Part shown: positions 17,564 through 25,281 of the stretch, in pieces
How positions within the stretch are numbered: the first letter of the stretch is position 1
Layout: each line of letters begins with the position of its first letter
Assembly (NCBI RefSeq): GCF_013167215.1
Contig: NZ_JABJWY010000037.1
Coordinates: 260,050-324,049 of the forward strand
Length of the DNA stretch: 64,000 bases
Source: Sphingobacterium prati
Lineage (GTDB): Bacteria; Bacteroidota; Bacteroidia; Sphingobacteriales; Sphingobacteriaceae
Reading direction: 5' to 3'
Made by a program: the position numbers and the translations under genes
The notes under the pieces: generated by a model
Told to the model about the DNA's origin: nothing
Database searches by the model: none
What the model saw: the letters and a program-made list of their open reading frames with translations, nothing else

Positions 17564-18919
17564 ATGAAAAAAATCTTAACAGTAGCAAGCGTGTGCGCAA
17601 TCGCACTGGCTTCTTGTAACAAAGACAACGTAGGACCTAATTCAGATTTGAATGCTGGTTTGCCAAACAAACCTCAGGCAACGATTCCAACAGACGCTGC
17701 AGGTATCATTACTAAAACAACACTTTCTGCGGACACCGTATGGAAAATTGATGGTGTTGCTTTCGTAAGACCGGGTGCGACATTAACTATTGCAGCAGGT
17801 ACTTACATTACTTCTGGTGTGACTAAAGCATATGTTGATGAAATCACAGGATTCACACACAATATCAAAGGTGTTTTAGTTGTGCCTAAAACAGCGAAAT
17901 TAATTGCTAACGGTACTGCCGCTGCGCCGATCGTATTTACTTCTCCAAATGCTGCTAACTCTCGTAATCCTGGTGATTTCGGAGGTGTTGTATTATTGGG
18001 CAGCGCAACAACAAACCAGGCTGCAACAAAAAGAATAGAAGGAATTCCTCAACCTGTGGGTGTAGATGTTACTTATGGAGGGACAAATGCTGCAGATAAT
18101 TCAGGGTCTTTAAAATACGTACGTATTGAGTTTGCCGGTTACAACTTAACTGCTGATAATGAGATTAACGGATTAACTTTAGGTGGTGTTGGTACTGGTA
18201 CTACGCTAGAAAATATCCAGGTATCTTGGGGTAAAGACGATGGATTTGAGTTCTTTGGTGGTACTGTAAATGCAAAATACTTAGTAGCATTATCGAATGA
18301 CGATGATGACTTTGATTTCGATCATGGATACACCGGAACAATTCAATATGCCTTATCATTAAAGGATCCTAATTCAACAAATAGCACATCAAGCGGTAGC
18401 TCGGATTCAAACGGTTTGGAGTCGGATAACGAAGGTACAGCACCATATGCAGCAACACCTAAGACTCGTCCCGTATTGAAAAATTTCACATTCTTGGGTA
18501 TTAAAGATGCTAGTGTAGCTACGACTAAGCTGAAATTTGGTAACCGTTGGAGAAGAGCTTCACAGTATGATATTCAAAATTCGATTATCGCAGGTTATGC
18601 GACAGGTGCTGCATTCCAAGATGGCGCAACAGGTACATTTACGGGTAATGTTATACATGCGTATACAGCAGCTTTCAGTGGTGCAACACCAGCTGGAAAT
18701 CAAACAAATGTTTCAACAGATGCTGCTGCTTATTTGAAACTAGCAGGCGGTGTTAATATTTTTTATCCGACAGCGACTTTGTTTAATCCTGCATTTCTAA
18801 GACCACTTTCTACATCACCAGCCTATGGCAATGGAACGACAACGTATAGTGGTGCATTTCATCCAACAACTGCTCCTTGGACTGCAAACTGGACTCAATT
18901 TGCTCCAAAAACTTATTAA
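17564..18919 (+). CDS. Surface lipoprotein, predicted right-handed beta-helix, partner of the TonB receptor
   Basis: 451 residues with lipobox IALASC (Cys18). The body is rich in short Gly/Asn/Thr strands such as GGVVLLGSATT, IEGIPQPVGVDVTYGG, LKYVRIEFAGY and LENIQVSWGKDDGFEFFGGTVNA, followed by an acidic NDDDDFDFDHGYTG segment. This is the pattern of a parallel beta-helix surface protein with a probable calcium-binding acidic loop. Close relatives are common in Sphingobacteriaceae beside TonB receptors of this class and are usually left as hypothetical. It starts 210 bases after the receptor stop. I infer it is a surface binding partner of that receptor; no catalytic motif is visible. Confidence 0.7.
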   Translation: MKKILTVASVCAIALASCNKDNVGPNSDLNAGLPNKPQATIPTDAAGIITKTTLSADTVWKIDGVAFVRPGATLTIAAGTYITSGVTKAYVDEITGFTHNIKGVLVVPKTAKLIANGTAAAPIVFTSPNAANSRNPGDFGGVVLLGSATTNQAATKRIEGIPQPVGVDVTYGGTNAADNSGSLKYVRIEFAGYNLTADNEINGLTLGGVGTGTTLENIQVSWGKDDGFEFFGGTVNAKYLVALSNDDDDFDFDHGYTGTIQYALSLKDPNSTNSTSSGSSDSNGLESDNEGTAPYAATPKTRPVLKNFTFLGIKDASVATTKLKFGNRWRRASQYDIQNSIIAGYATGAAFQDGATGTFTGNVIHAYTAAFSGATPAGNQTNVSTDAAAYLKLAGGVNIFYPTATLFNPAFLRPLSTSPAYGNGTTTYSGAFHPTTAPWTANWTQFAPKTY

Positions 18920-18936
18920 TATTGATTATTTAATTG

Positions 18937-18964
18937 AGTGAGCCATACAATGGCTCACTTCTTT
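18937..18964 (+). terminator. Hairpin between the beta-helix lipoprotein and the next lipoprotein gene
   Basis: Perfect 10-bp stem AGTGAGCCAT (18937-18946) with its complement at 18950-18959, 3-base loop, then TCTTT. Probably a partial terminator within the operon. Confidence 0.7.
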
Positions 18965-18975
18965 ATCCTTTATAG

Positions 18976-19779
18976 ATGATTAAAAATTTATTTCTCTGTT
19001 TTATAGTCCTTTGGGTTGGGGCGCTATTGTCTTCCTGTCAAAAAGGTGAACCTATTGTAGAAACTGAAGAACTAGCCCGGATTGCTTTTAGATCCTATAG
19101 CACTGCGTCGGTGGATGTAAAAAGAGTAACGATAGATGGAAAAGTTGCTAATCCAAGCGATGCTAATTTTATTTTTATACGAAATAAAGATGCCGATTCT
19201 TCATTGGTCGTTGCGTATGATAGCAAGGATCAGGTTGTCCTAGAACAACGTCTCGCCCTCAAGTCAGGGTTAAATACTTTTGGTGTGCATAGCAAAAGTC
19301 CCATTGATCCTTCACTCGTTGTCGGGCCAAACCCCTTAGGAGATGATGTCGAATCGATTCCGGGTGTGAGGCAGGTAAAGATATTAAATTATAACCAGAC
19401 GATTTCACCAAATGGCGAGCCGATTCGATTGGCGATTTATCAAGGTAAGCCTGTCTATGATGAAAGTTGGGGAATGGATATGGTCAAGTATGACGAAAAT
19501 CCAATCCTGATTACCGACTTGATATCAGATAAAATTCCCGAAGAATTTATCAAAATACCGATTGACGCTACTTTTGTGCCAAAGGCGCAAGTATTAGATA
19601 AGGATTTAAAACCGATCCTTATAGATGGACAAAAAGTCTTTTTGTTTTTTAATTTTTCGGTAGATATCGGTATTGTATATCTCCCTCAAAAAGAATCCGA
19701 TGCATATTTTGATGTTGATGCATTCTCAGAAATTGGAGGGATAGGCTATGGTTTGGATAATATCTGGCTACAGAAATAA
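18976..19779 (+). CDS. Hypothetical lipoprotein of the receptor operon
   Basis: 267 residues, signal peptide with lipobox LLSSC (about Cys21). The rest is predicted beta-rich, without Cys and with no motif I can name. It has strands such as SVDVKRVTIDGK, KVFLFFNFSVDIGIVYLP and a mid-protein SIPGVRQVKILNYN that hints at a DUF4397-like or immunoglobulin-like fold, but this is only an impression. It lies 56 bases after the beta-helix lipoprotein on the same strand and is likely coexpressed as a third outer-membrane component of the TonB receptor system. Confidence 0.65.
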   Translation: MIKNLFLCFIVLWVGALLSSCQKGEPIVETEELARIAFRSYSTASVDVKRVTIDGKVANPSDANFIFIRNKDADSSLVVAYDSKDQVVLEQRLALKSGLNTFGVHSKSPIDPSLVVGPNPLGDDVESIPGVRQVKILNYNQTISPNGEPIRLAIYQGKPVYDESWGMDMVKYDENPILITDLISDKIPEEFIKIPIDATFVPKAQVLDKDLKPILIDGQKVFLFFNFSVDIGIVYLPQKESDAYFDVDAFSEIGGIGYGLDNIWLQK

Positions 19780-19857
19780 AACTCATTACAAAACAAACAC
19801 AGATACCCGTCAACACTTACATCAATGGTAAACCATTAATTCAAAAAAATAGTCATT

Positions 19858-20172
19858 ATGAAAGGTATCAGTGATTTAAAACATCGTAAACTATTAGCGA
19901 TTGCCCTGGAAATTCAGGGGGATGTAGAGCATGTTATTGATTCGGAAGTGCTTCGCAAATTGCGTGGAGAATTTACAAATCTGAATGAGCTATATATTCA
20001 ATATAGGGAACTATTACAACAATTGGAAGGACTGGTGCGGGACTATGAATCTAAGGAACGGACCATTCGCGCTAAAATCTTGTCCCGCTCGCTTCGCAAA
20101 TTAGCCAAAAACGGGCAAACTGGGGCTGATCTCCGTATGGTCATTACTTCATTAAATTCCTGCGCACACTGA
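19858..20172 (+). CDS. Small helical hypothetical protein, 104 residues
   Basis: A short soluble protein without signal peptide; predicted to be almost entirely alpha-helical with charged coiled-coil character (LRGEFTNLNELYIQYRELLQ, LEGLVRDYESKERTIRAKIL). Family not recognised. It starts 78 bases after the lipoprotein gene and ends 5 bases before the stop of a convergent protease gene. An ATGGT-AA-ACCAT palindrome sits about 30 bases upstream of its start. It may be an unlinked gene rather than part of the receptor operon. Confidence 0.55.
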   Translation: MKGISDLKHRKLLAIALEIQGDVEHVIDSEVLRKLRGEFTNLNELYIQYRELLQQLEGLVRDYESKERTIRAKILSRSLRKLAKNGQTGADLRMVITSLNSCAH

Positions 20173-20177
20173 CGAAG

Positions 20178-21536
20178 CTATTTTTCGGACTTGTCCTGTG
20201 CGTTAACTTCAATGGGTATTGTCTGATAACTGCTGCCTATATATTTTGGCCTTAAAGTGCCCGTTTTTCCTGTTGTATTGACCGCACTTCTTGTCTTGAG
20301 ATTTTCATTGCTAATTGTTTGTAATACTTGCTGTATTAAAACATCTCTAGTATCACCTATTGGAACCAAGGGCAAGAAAGCAAATTCATCCGTTATTTGC
20401 TGCGGAGTAATTCCATTGTTGTAATCTCCTTGGTCCGCTTTATTGTAGATTTTATAGATCATAGGGATCAAATGCCAGGCTCGTTCTGTACCATGAATTT
20501 CTTCGGGGGTGGATATGGTGGTCGAAGCCATATCCTTTCCGTACGTTTTGTCTCCAATTTGAATCACCTGTATATAGGGGCGCAATCCATTGATTAACAT
20601 TTCGGATGCAGATGCCGTATTTGGTCCCGTGAGCATATAGATCCTTTTTAAATGTAAACCTTGTTTTAGAACATCTTTTGCTGAAAATGAATAGCCATCG
20701 GGCTGTCCTTGCAACGCAGCTGCAAAGCTGTCTGCTCTATTTTTGAGGTTTTTGTTGCCTTGGTATTTGGCAAAAATGTCGTTTTCCTTGATGTCTGCCA
20801 ATAAGAGTGCGCAAAACGCGGCAAAAGCGACTTGGCCACCTGGATTGTAACGTAAATCGACAACAAGTTCCTGTACCTGTTGGGACTTGAAATTTTGAAC
20901 TGCTTCTAATAAGGGATAAGCGCCGCTAAAATCAAATTGACTTAAGAACATATAGCCTACTGCCGGTGAGGAGGAGATGAGTCTTGCCGTATAGAGGACG
21001 GGCTGCGAAATATAGGAAGAGGGGAGGTTAAATATTTTGCCATCGTTTCGCGTTAATTGCATTGCCGGTAAAAGCAAGGATTTGCTTAGTAGGGATTTCA
21101 AGTTGCTGTGATCAATGGGCTCGTTGTTGATGTGGGTGATGTTGTCTCCTCGTTTGAGTCCCATTAAATCCCCTTCGCTGAAGGGAACAACTTGGGTGAC
21201 TAACTGAATGGTCCGGCTTGTGCCCTGTAGTTGTACCAAATCAAATCCAAACGTGTTCGTCAATGTATTGCCGTAGGTGTCACTGTTAAGTGTCTGCAAT
21301 ATGCTCGAGTAATGGTCGCTTTGAAATAGAATGCTTTTGAAAAATAGAGCTGGTGCTTGTTGATAATCGTTTGGTTGTTTGAGTTTATCACTCCAATAAT
21401 AATACTGTTGCATCTGCTTCAATGTCCATTGATTGATCGCCTCATTCGACCCTGGTTCATTCAGTGCAGGATCCTTTTCACAGGCGGAAAAAATCAATGA
21501 AACAAGGGTCAAAACGAGAGCTTGTGGTTTACGCAT
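20178..21536 (-). CDS. S41 family C-terminal processing peptidase-like lipoprotein
   Basis: 452 residues. Signal peptide with lipobox LIFSAC (Cys19), a PDZ-like segment (VVPFSEGDLMGLKRGDNITHI, about 135-155) and an S41 protease domain. The catalytic serine lies in GPNTASASEMLINGL and the Lys partner in GDKTYGKDMASTT. Also present is the ELVVDLRYNPGGQV strand typical of the tail-specific protease family. Members cut misfolded or partner proteins in the periplasm or at the cell surface. Encoded alone and convergent with the small helical gene. The catalytic residues appear intact, so activity is expected; the substrate is unknown. Confidence 0.9.
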   Translation of the reverse strand: MRKPQALVLTLVSLIFSACEKDPALNEPGSNEAINQWTLKQMQQYYYWSDKLKQPNDYQQAPALFFKSILFQSDHYSSILQTLNSDTYGNTLTNTFGFDLVQLQGTSRTIQLVTQVVPFSEGDLMGLKRGDNITHINNEPIDHSNLKSLLSKSLLLPAMQLTRNDGKIFNLPSSYISQPVLYTARLISSSPAVGYMFLSQFDFSGAYPLLEAVQNFKSQQVQELVVDLRYNPGGQVAFAAFCALLLADIKENDIFAKYQGNKNLKNRADSFAAALQGQPDGYSFSAKDVLKQGLHLKRIYMLTGPNTASASEMLINGLRPYIQVIQIGDKTYGKDMASTTISTPEEIHGTERAWHLIPMIYKIYNKADQGDYNNGITPQQITDEFAFLPLVPIGDTRDVLIQQVLQTISNENLKTRSAVNTTGKTGTLRPKYIGSSYQTIPIEVNAQDKSEK

Positions 21537-21661
21537 TTTTTTAGATCTTAGCTTAATAAAAATACGGATAATGTAAGTTATATCGGTGTTATCTTTTTGT
21601 TGATCAAATGTTTATTTATTTTAAACACAAAGATTACTGCACAAATTAGTCTGCTATATTT

Positions 21662-21695
21662 ATAAAAAAAGGCATCACTATCAGGTGATGCCTTT
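21662..21695 (-). terminator. Rho-independent terminator of the OmpA-like gene
   Basis: Stem AAAGGCATCAC (21668-21678) with GTGATGCCTTT (21685-21695), 6-base loop; on the minus strand it runs into TTTTTTTATA. Confidence 0.88.
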
Positions 21696-21721
21696 CGACT
21701 GTATAAATCGGAAAAAATCGA

Positions 21722-23059
21722 TTAATAAAGCGTAAACTCTACGCGACGGTTTTGTTGACGACCATCAGCATTCTTATTGGATGCAATGGGTTGGTCAGGA
21801 CCGTAACCTGTTGCTTCAATACGTGAAGCGTTTGCGCCCTGAGATACCAAGTAAGCTTTCACTGATTCAGCACGCTCTTTGGATAAACGCATATTCAATT
21901 CGCGTGAACCTGTATTGTCCGTATGACCAGCCAACTTCAAACTAAAGTTTTTCTCGATCAACAATACAGCAACTTTGTTCAATGTTGCGTAAGACGTAGA
22001 GCGGATCGTAGATTTGCTTAAATCGAACTCTAAGTTTTTGATCGCGTCAGCAACAACTTTTCGGTCTGCTTCCGTAACAACAACTTTCTCAACAACTTTA
22101 GTTTCGTTTTTCACTACAATCGGACAACCCGCACCATCTACCTGTACACCAGAAGGTGTACCTGGACATTTGTCATATTTATTTGCTACACCATCACCAT
22201 CATCATCTTTCAGATCACTGTTCAAACCATCCAATTGACTTTGTAAGGCTTGATTTTTTGCGTTTAATGCATCATTTTGAGCTTTTAAGTCATCGTATTT
22301 TACAGTATAATCATTCACTAAGGTCGCCACCGGGTTTGAGTTGCTCAATGCTGGTTTGCTACCGTTACCCAAAGCAAACTCTAGACCTGCGTGGGCATAG
22401 GTGAACAAATCATTTTTATATTGCTCATTTGGACCAACTTTATTGTCAAAACGTTGGTTCGCCCAATTCAATTGGTAACCTAATTCGAAGTTGATGCCTT
22501 TGGCAACGGCAAATTTGAAACCGAAGTCTGCCGGTACGAAGATCTTAGAATAGGAATCACCATATTCACCTCTATTTCCGCCAGCGATTGCAGCTGTCTC
22601 CGCATTCATTACCCCAACACCAATGGATGCGTAAGGTTTAATGAAACTGTTGAAAAACCGCCAATTTGTGTTGGCTGCAATAAACTCACCAGATAAGGCA
22701 ACTGACCAAGGTGTCTTTGTTTCAAACCCTGCCTGTTTGTCACTGTTCTCATAGCCTGAGGTCTTTCCGCCGAAGTAAGTTGCCTTGATTCCGAATGAAG
22801 GTGAAATTTGTTTTTTGATATAGGCACTATAACCCAGGTTCCAGTCCAATTTGTCATAGCCGCCATTATTAAACTTAGCAATGTTCTGCAAGCTGGTAAC
22901 ACCGGCGCCTACACCGACGGACCAAGTCCTGTATTGTGTTGCCGGACCAAATGGAGTAGTGCCTTCAATTGATGATTGGTTTGTGCTTTGCGCAAAGGAT
23001 GCGGTCGAGATGATTCCTGCCGCCATTAGTAACCCTGATTTTTTAAGGCTAATTTTCAT
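21722..23059 (-). CDS. OmpA-family outer membrane protein with thrombospondin type-3 repeat
   Basis: 445 residues. A signal peptide (ending STASFAQS) precedes an N-terminal 8-stranded-type barrel (~25-245), then a coiled segment (LKAQNDALNAKNQALQSQLDGL). A calcium-binding TSP3-like unit (DDDGDGVANKYDKCPGTP) follows, and the C-terminal OmpA peptidoglycan-binding domain (LAGHTDNTGSRELNMRLSKERA...). The domain tethers the outer membrane to the cell wall. Same-strand neighbours are two universal stress proteins upstream, with a 90-base gap to the nearest, so it probably has its own promoter. Complete, with a strong terminator. Confidence 0.94.
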   Translation of the reverse strand: MKISLKKSGLLMAAGIISTASFAQSTNQSSIEGTTPFGPATQYRTWSVGVGAGVTSLQNIAKFNNGGYDKLDWNLGYSAYIKKQISPSFGIKATYFGGKTSGYENSDKQAGFETKTPWSVALSGEFIAANTNWRFFNSFIKPYASIGVGVMNAETAAIAGGNRGEYGDSYSKIFVPADFGFKFAVAKGINFELGYQLNWANQRFDNKVGPNEQYKNDLFTYAHAGLEFALGNGSKPALSNSNPVATLVNDYTVKYDDLKAQNDALNAKNQALQSQLDGLNSDLKDDDGDGVANKYDKCPGTPSGVQVDGAGCPIVVKNETKVVEKVVVTEADRKVVADAIKNLEFDLSKSTIRSTSYATLNKVAVLLIEKNFSLKLAGHTDNTGSRELNMRLSKERAESVKAYLVSQGANASRIEATGYGPDQPIASNKNADGRQQNRRVEFTLY

Positions 23060-23149
23060 AATGTGTTCTTGTAAAATTTTCTACTATAAAATTGTTGTTA
23101 AATTAACTCATTGACTACTCTTGCAATAAATTTGCCAAAAATTATTTGG

Positions 23150-23992
23150 TCAATCCACTCGACCGAAAAAGTTTGGCACCTCAATTTCGAAAGCCATGTG
23201 CTTAACAATGTTCTCCGTAAAAATGTTTTGGAAAAAAGTTTTCCTACTTTTTGTAATCAAAATCACATCAATATCTTCATCCCTGATAATCGTATGTATT
23301 CCATTGGCGATGTTCTCTCTTGAACCTGCAAAATAGCTTGGTGCTTTGACAATATAAGATATATCCTCTATGCCTGTTTCGGAAATAATTTGCGCAATCC
23401 ATTTTTCGAGTTTTGGTCCTAATACGTTGATTTCTAGTTCGCTTTTGTTTATATGGATAAGTTGTAAATGGAAGTTTTTCCCAAACAAAGGAATCGCTTG
23501 TTTGAGAACTTCAAGTTCACCCGGTTTAAAATTTGTCAGCAAGCCAATGTTATCTTTTTTTAATTTTACGGCATTTTTTGGGATGGCCAGCACCGGAATT
23601 TTAGACTCTTTTATGACGTCGTAAGTATTGCTTCCGATCAGTACGGATTCAAGTCCGGTGACCCCCTTTGTTCCCATAATCACAGTTCGGTAACTCTCTT
23701 TTATCTCTTGTTTTTCCAAAGATTCTGCCAAAATTCCGTTCGTAAACAAGGTAGAAATTTTTATCGAAGGATATTTTTGTAGCAGTTCGGCGACAAGTTC
23801 CTCCATCTTACGACGAGCCTCCTCTTCGGTAGGGTCTACTAAATGCTTCGCATTTGCAAACTTATTGATATGTGAAGTGAAGGAGTGAAAAAGAGTAATT
23901 TCTTCATTAGTTTCCTGAGCGATCTGGGCTGCATAGGCCGCTGCGATTTGTGCATTTTCAGAAAAATCTACTGGTATTAACAATTTAGACAT
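23150..23992 (-). CDS. Universal stress protein, tandem UspA domains
   Basis: 280 residues, consistent with two UspA-like domains. Domain 1 (1-~148) has the typical start SKLLIPVDFSENAQIAAAYA and the GTKGVTGLESVLIGSNTYDVI nucleotide-binding loop (G-x2-G-x9-G-S/T). Domain 2 is diverged (DNIGLLTNFKPGELEVLKQA...). Cytoplasmic, likely ATP- or AMP-binding, induced by stress. It is the second gene of a pair: its start lies 14 bases beyond the stop of the related gene at 24007, and the two proteins are clearly duplicates. Confidence 0.88.
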   Translation of the reverse strand: MSKLLIPVDFSENAQIAAAYAAQIAQETNEEITLFHSFTSHINKFANAKHLVDPTEEEARRKMEELVAELLQKYPSIKISTLFTNGILAESLEKQEIKESYRTVIMGTKGVTGLESVLIGSNTYDVIKESKIPVLAIPKNAVKLKKDNIGLLTNFKPGELEVLKQAIPLFGKNFHLQLIHINKSELEINVLGPKLEKWIAQIISETGIEDISYIVKAPSYFAGSRENIANGIHTIIRDEDIDVILITKSRKTFFQNIFTENIVKHMAFEIEVPNFFGRVD

Positions 23993-24006
23993 AGTGATAT
24001 ACTTAA

Positions 24007-24855
24007 TTATGCTTTGGTAAAAAATATTGGAACTAAAGGATGGCTAAATAATGCTTTCGCCACTGATCTGGTAAAAACACGTTCAAAAAAGGATTTTCGC
24101 GAACGTGTTACCAATAATATCTTGATTTTTTCCGAATGGATCATCTCGTTGATGACTTCGGGCACAGTATCCAAATCTTCAATATCGCCCTGTATAGAGT
24201 CGATTTCGATGGCGATATTGGTGACACCGATGTGTTTTTTGATTTTATATTTCCACACCTCCAATTTATCTTCTATACGGTTTTCTGAGGAATGGTCATA
24301 ATGGACATGCATCAGCTTCAACTCAAAATCCTTACCCATGATATTGACAAAGTCTTGGACTGTCTGCACTTCTTCTTCCTTAAAATTGGATAGCAAACCC
24401 ACTTTATCAATTGATTCAAATGAAGCCTCTGTTGGAATTGCCAAAACTGGGATTTTTGCTTTTTTGCTAATGACGTAGGTAGTACTACCAATAAGCTGGC
24501 TATCATCATTTGTAATACCTTTTGTTCCCATGATCACAAAATCAAAGCGGTCAGGTAGTGCAATCTCAGGCAATGTTTCAGTGATCATGCCACGCTCGCA
24601 TTGGGTGGTTACTTCGAGAGTAGCATTACTCAATTTTATTTGCTCAGCAAGATCCTTTATTAGTAGATCAGCTTTAAATATAGGACTTCGTTTGCCAATG
24701 GGACCTGTTTCCTCCTCAAATACTGCAGAAGCTGAAGTGTAGTTGTGGTAAAGGTGGATGCTGTAGCCTTTTTTTGTGGCGAGATCCACAGCGTATTTTA
24801 CCGCATTGTTTGAATGAGCCGAAAAATCTACCGGTAGTAGAATGCTTTTTTTCAT
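24007..24855 (-). CDS. Universal stress protein, tandem UspA domains
   Basis: 282 residues. The N-terminal domain starts KKSILLPVDFSAHSNNAVKYAVDLA and contains GTKGITNDDSQLIGSTTYVIS, the Usp nucleotide loop; the C-terminal domain is diverged (DKVGLLSNFKEEEVQTVQDF). It is a close paralogue of the next gene on the strand (both contain the same SRKSFF/SRKTFF-ER/QN-x-FT ending). First gene of a two-gene operon. No standard promoter box is clear in the upstream 100 bases. Confidence 0.88.
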   Translation of the reverse strand: MKKSILLPVDFSAHSNNAVKYAVDLATKKGYSIHLYHNYTSASAVFEEETGPIGKRSPIFKADLLIKDLAEQIKLSNATLEVTTQCERGMITETLPEIALPDRFDFVIMGTKGITNDDSQLIGSTTYVISKKAKIPVLAIPTEASFESIDKVGLLSNFKEEEVQTVQDFVNIMGKDFELKLMHVHYDHSSENRIEDKLEVWKYKIKKHIGVTNIAIEIDSIQGDIEDLDTVPEVINEMIHSEKIKILLVTRSRKSFFERVFTRSVAKALFSHPLVPIFFTKA

Positions 24856-25229
24856 TGGAAGGAATTTTATCTAACTATCTTGTCTTAATTTCTTTTCAAT
24901 ACGGAGAGCTATTTCAAAAAGTATCCTTGTTGAGATTCTCCATCCCTATCAAATGTAATAAAACAAATGCAATTGTGAATGACTATAGTCAAAATGTTTT
25001 TATTGTTTAACGTATTAGTTTTAATCCTAATGGCACAAAATTGAATAATATTTAATGCTTTTAAAATGTTGCATTTAATGCATGTTTGTGATTACTGTCA
25101 TCTTTAAAATAAGATTATTCTGTATCTCTGAATTTTAAGTGTTGATTTTTTTGTTTGAAAAGTCAGCGCAATAAGGGCTGAAGCTCAATTAACATCGCTG
25201 ACTCTAGGATATTTATCTCACATTGCACA
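24856..25229. other. Divergent intergenic region with an inverted repeat
   Basis: AT-rich region between the stress-protein operon and alaS. It holds a perfect 8-bp inverted repeat AGTCAGCG (25161-25168) / CGCTGACT (25196-25203) with a 27-base spacer, just upstream of the alaS promoter. I see no open frame or RNA gene. Confidence 0.45.
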
Positions 25230-25260
25230 TTGCAGAACAGGCCAAATTTGAGTAAGTTTG
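25230..25260 (+). promoter_or_regulatory. Promoter of alaS
   Basis: TTG (25230-25232), 20-base spacer, TAAGTTTG (25253-25260): matches the Bacteroidota consensus. The ATG follows 22 bases later. Confidence 0.72.
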
Positions 25261-25281
25261 CACATATTTTTAGATAATTAA

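Noticed and set aside
22156..22404. Plus-strand frame with a His run
   Set aside because: Complement of the Asp-rich TSP3 region of the OmpA-like gene; no start signal or family likeness.
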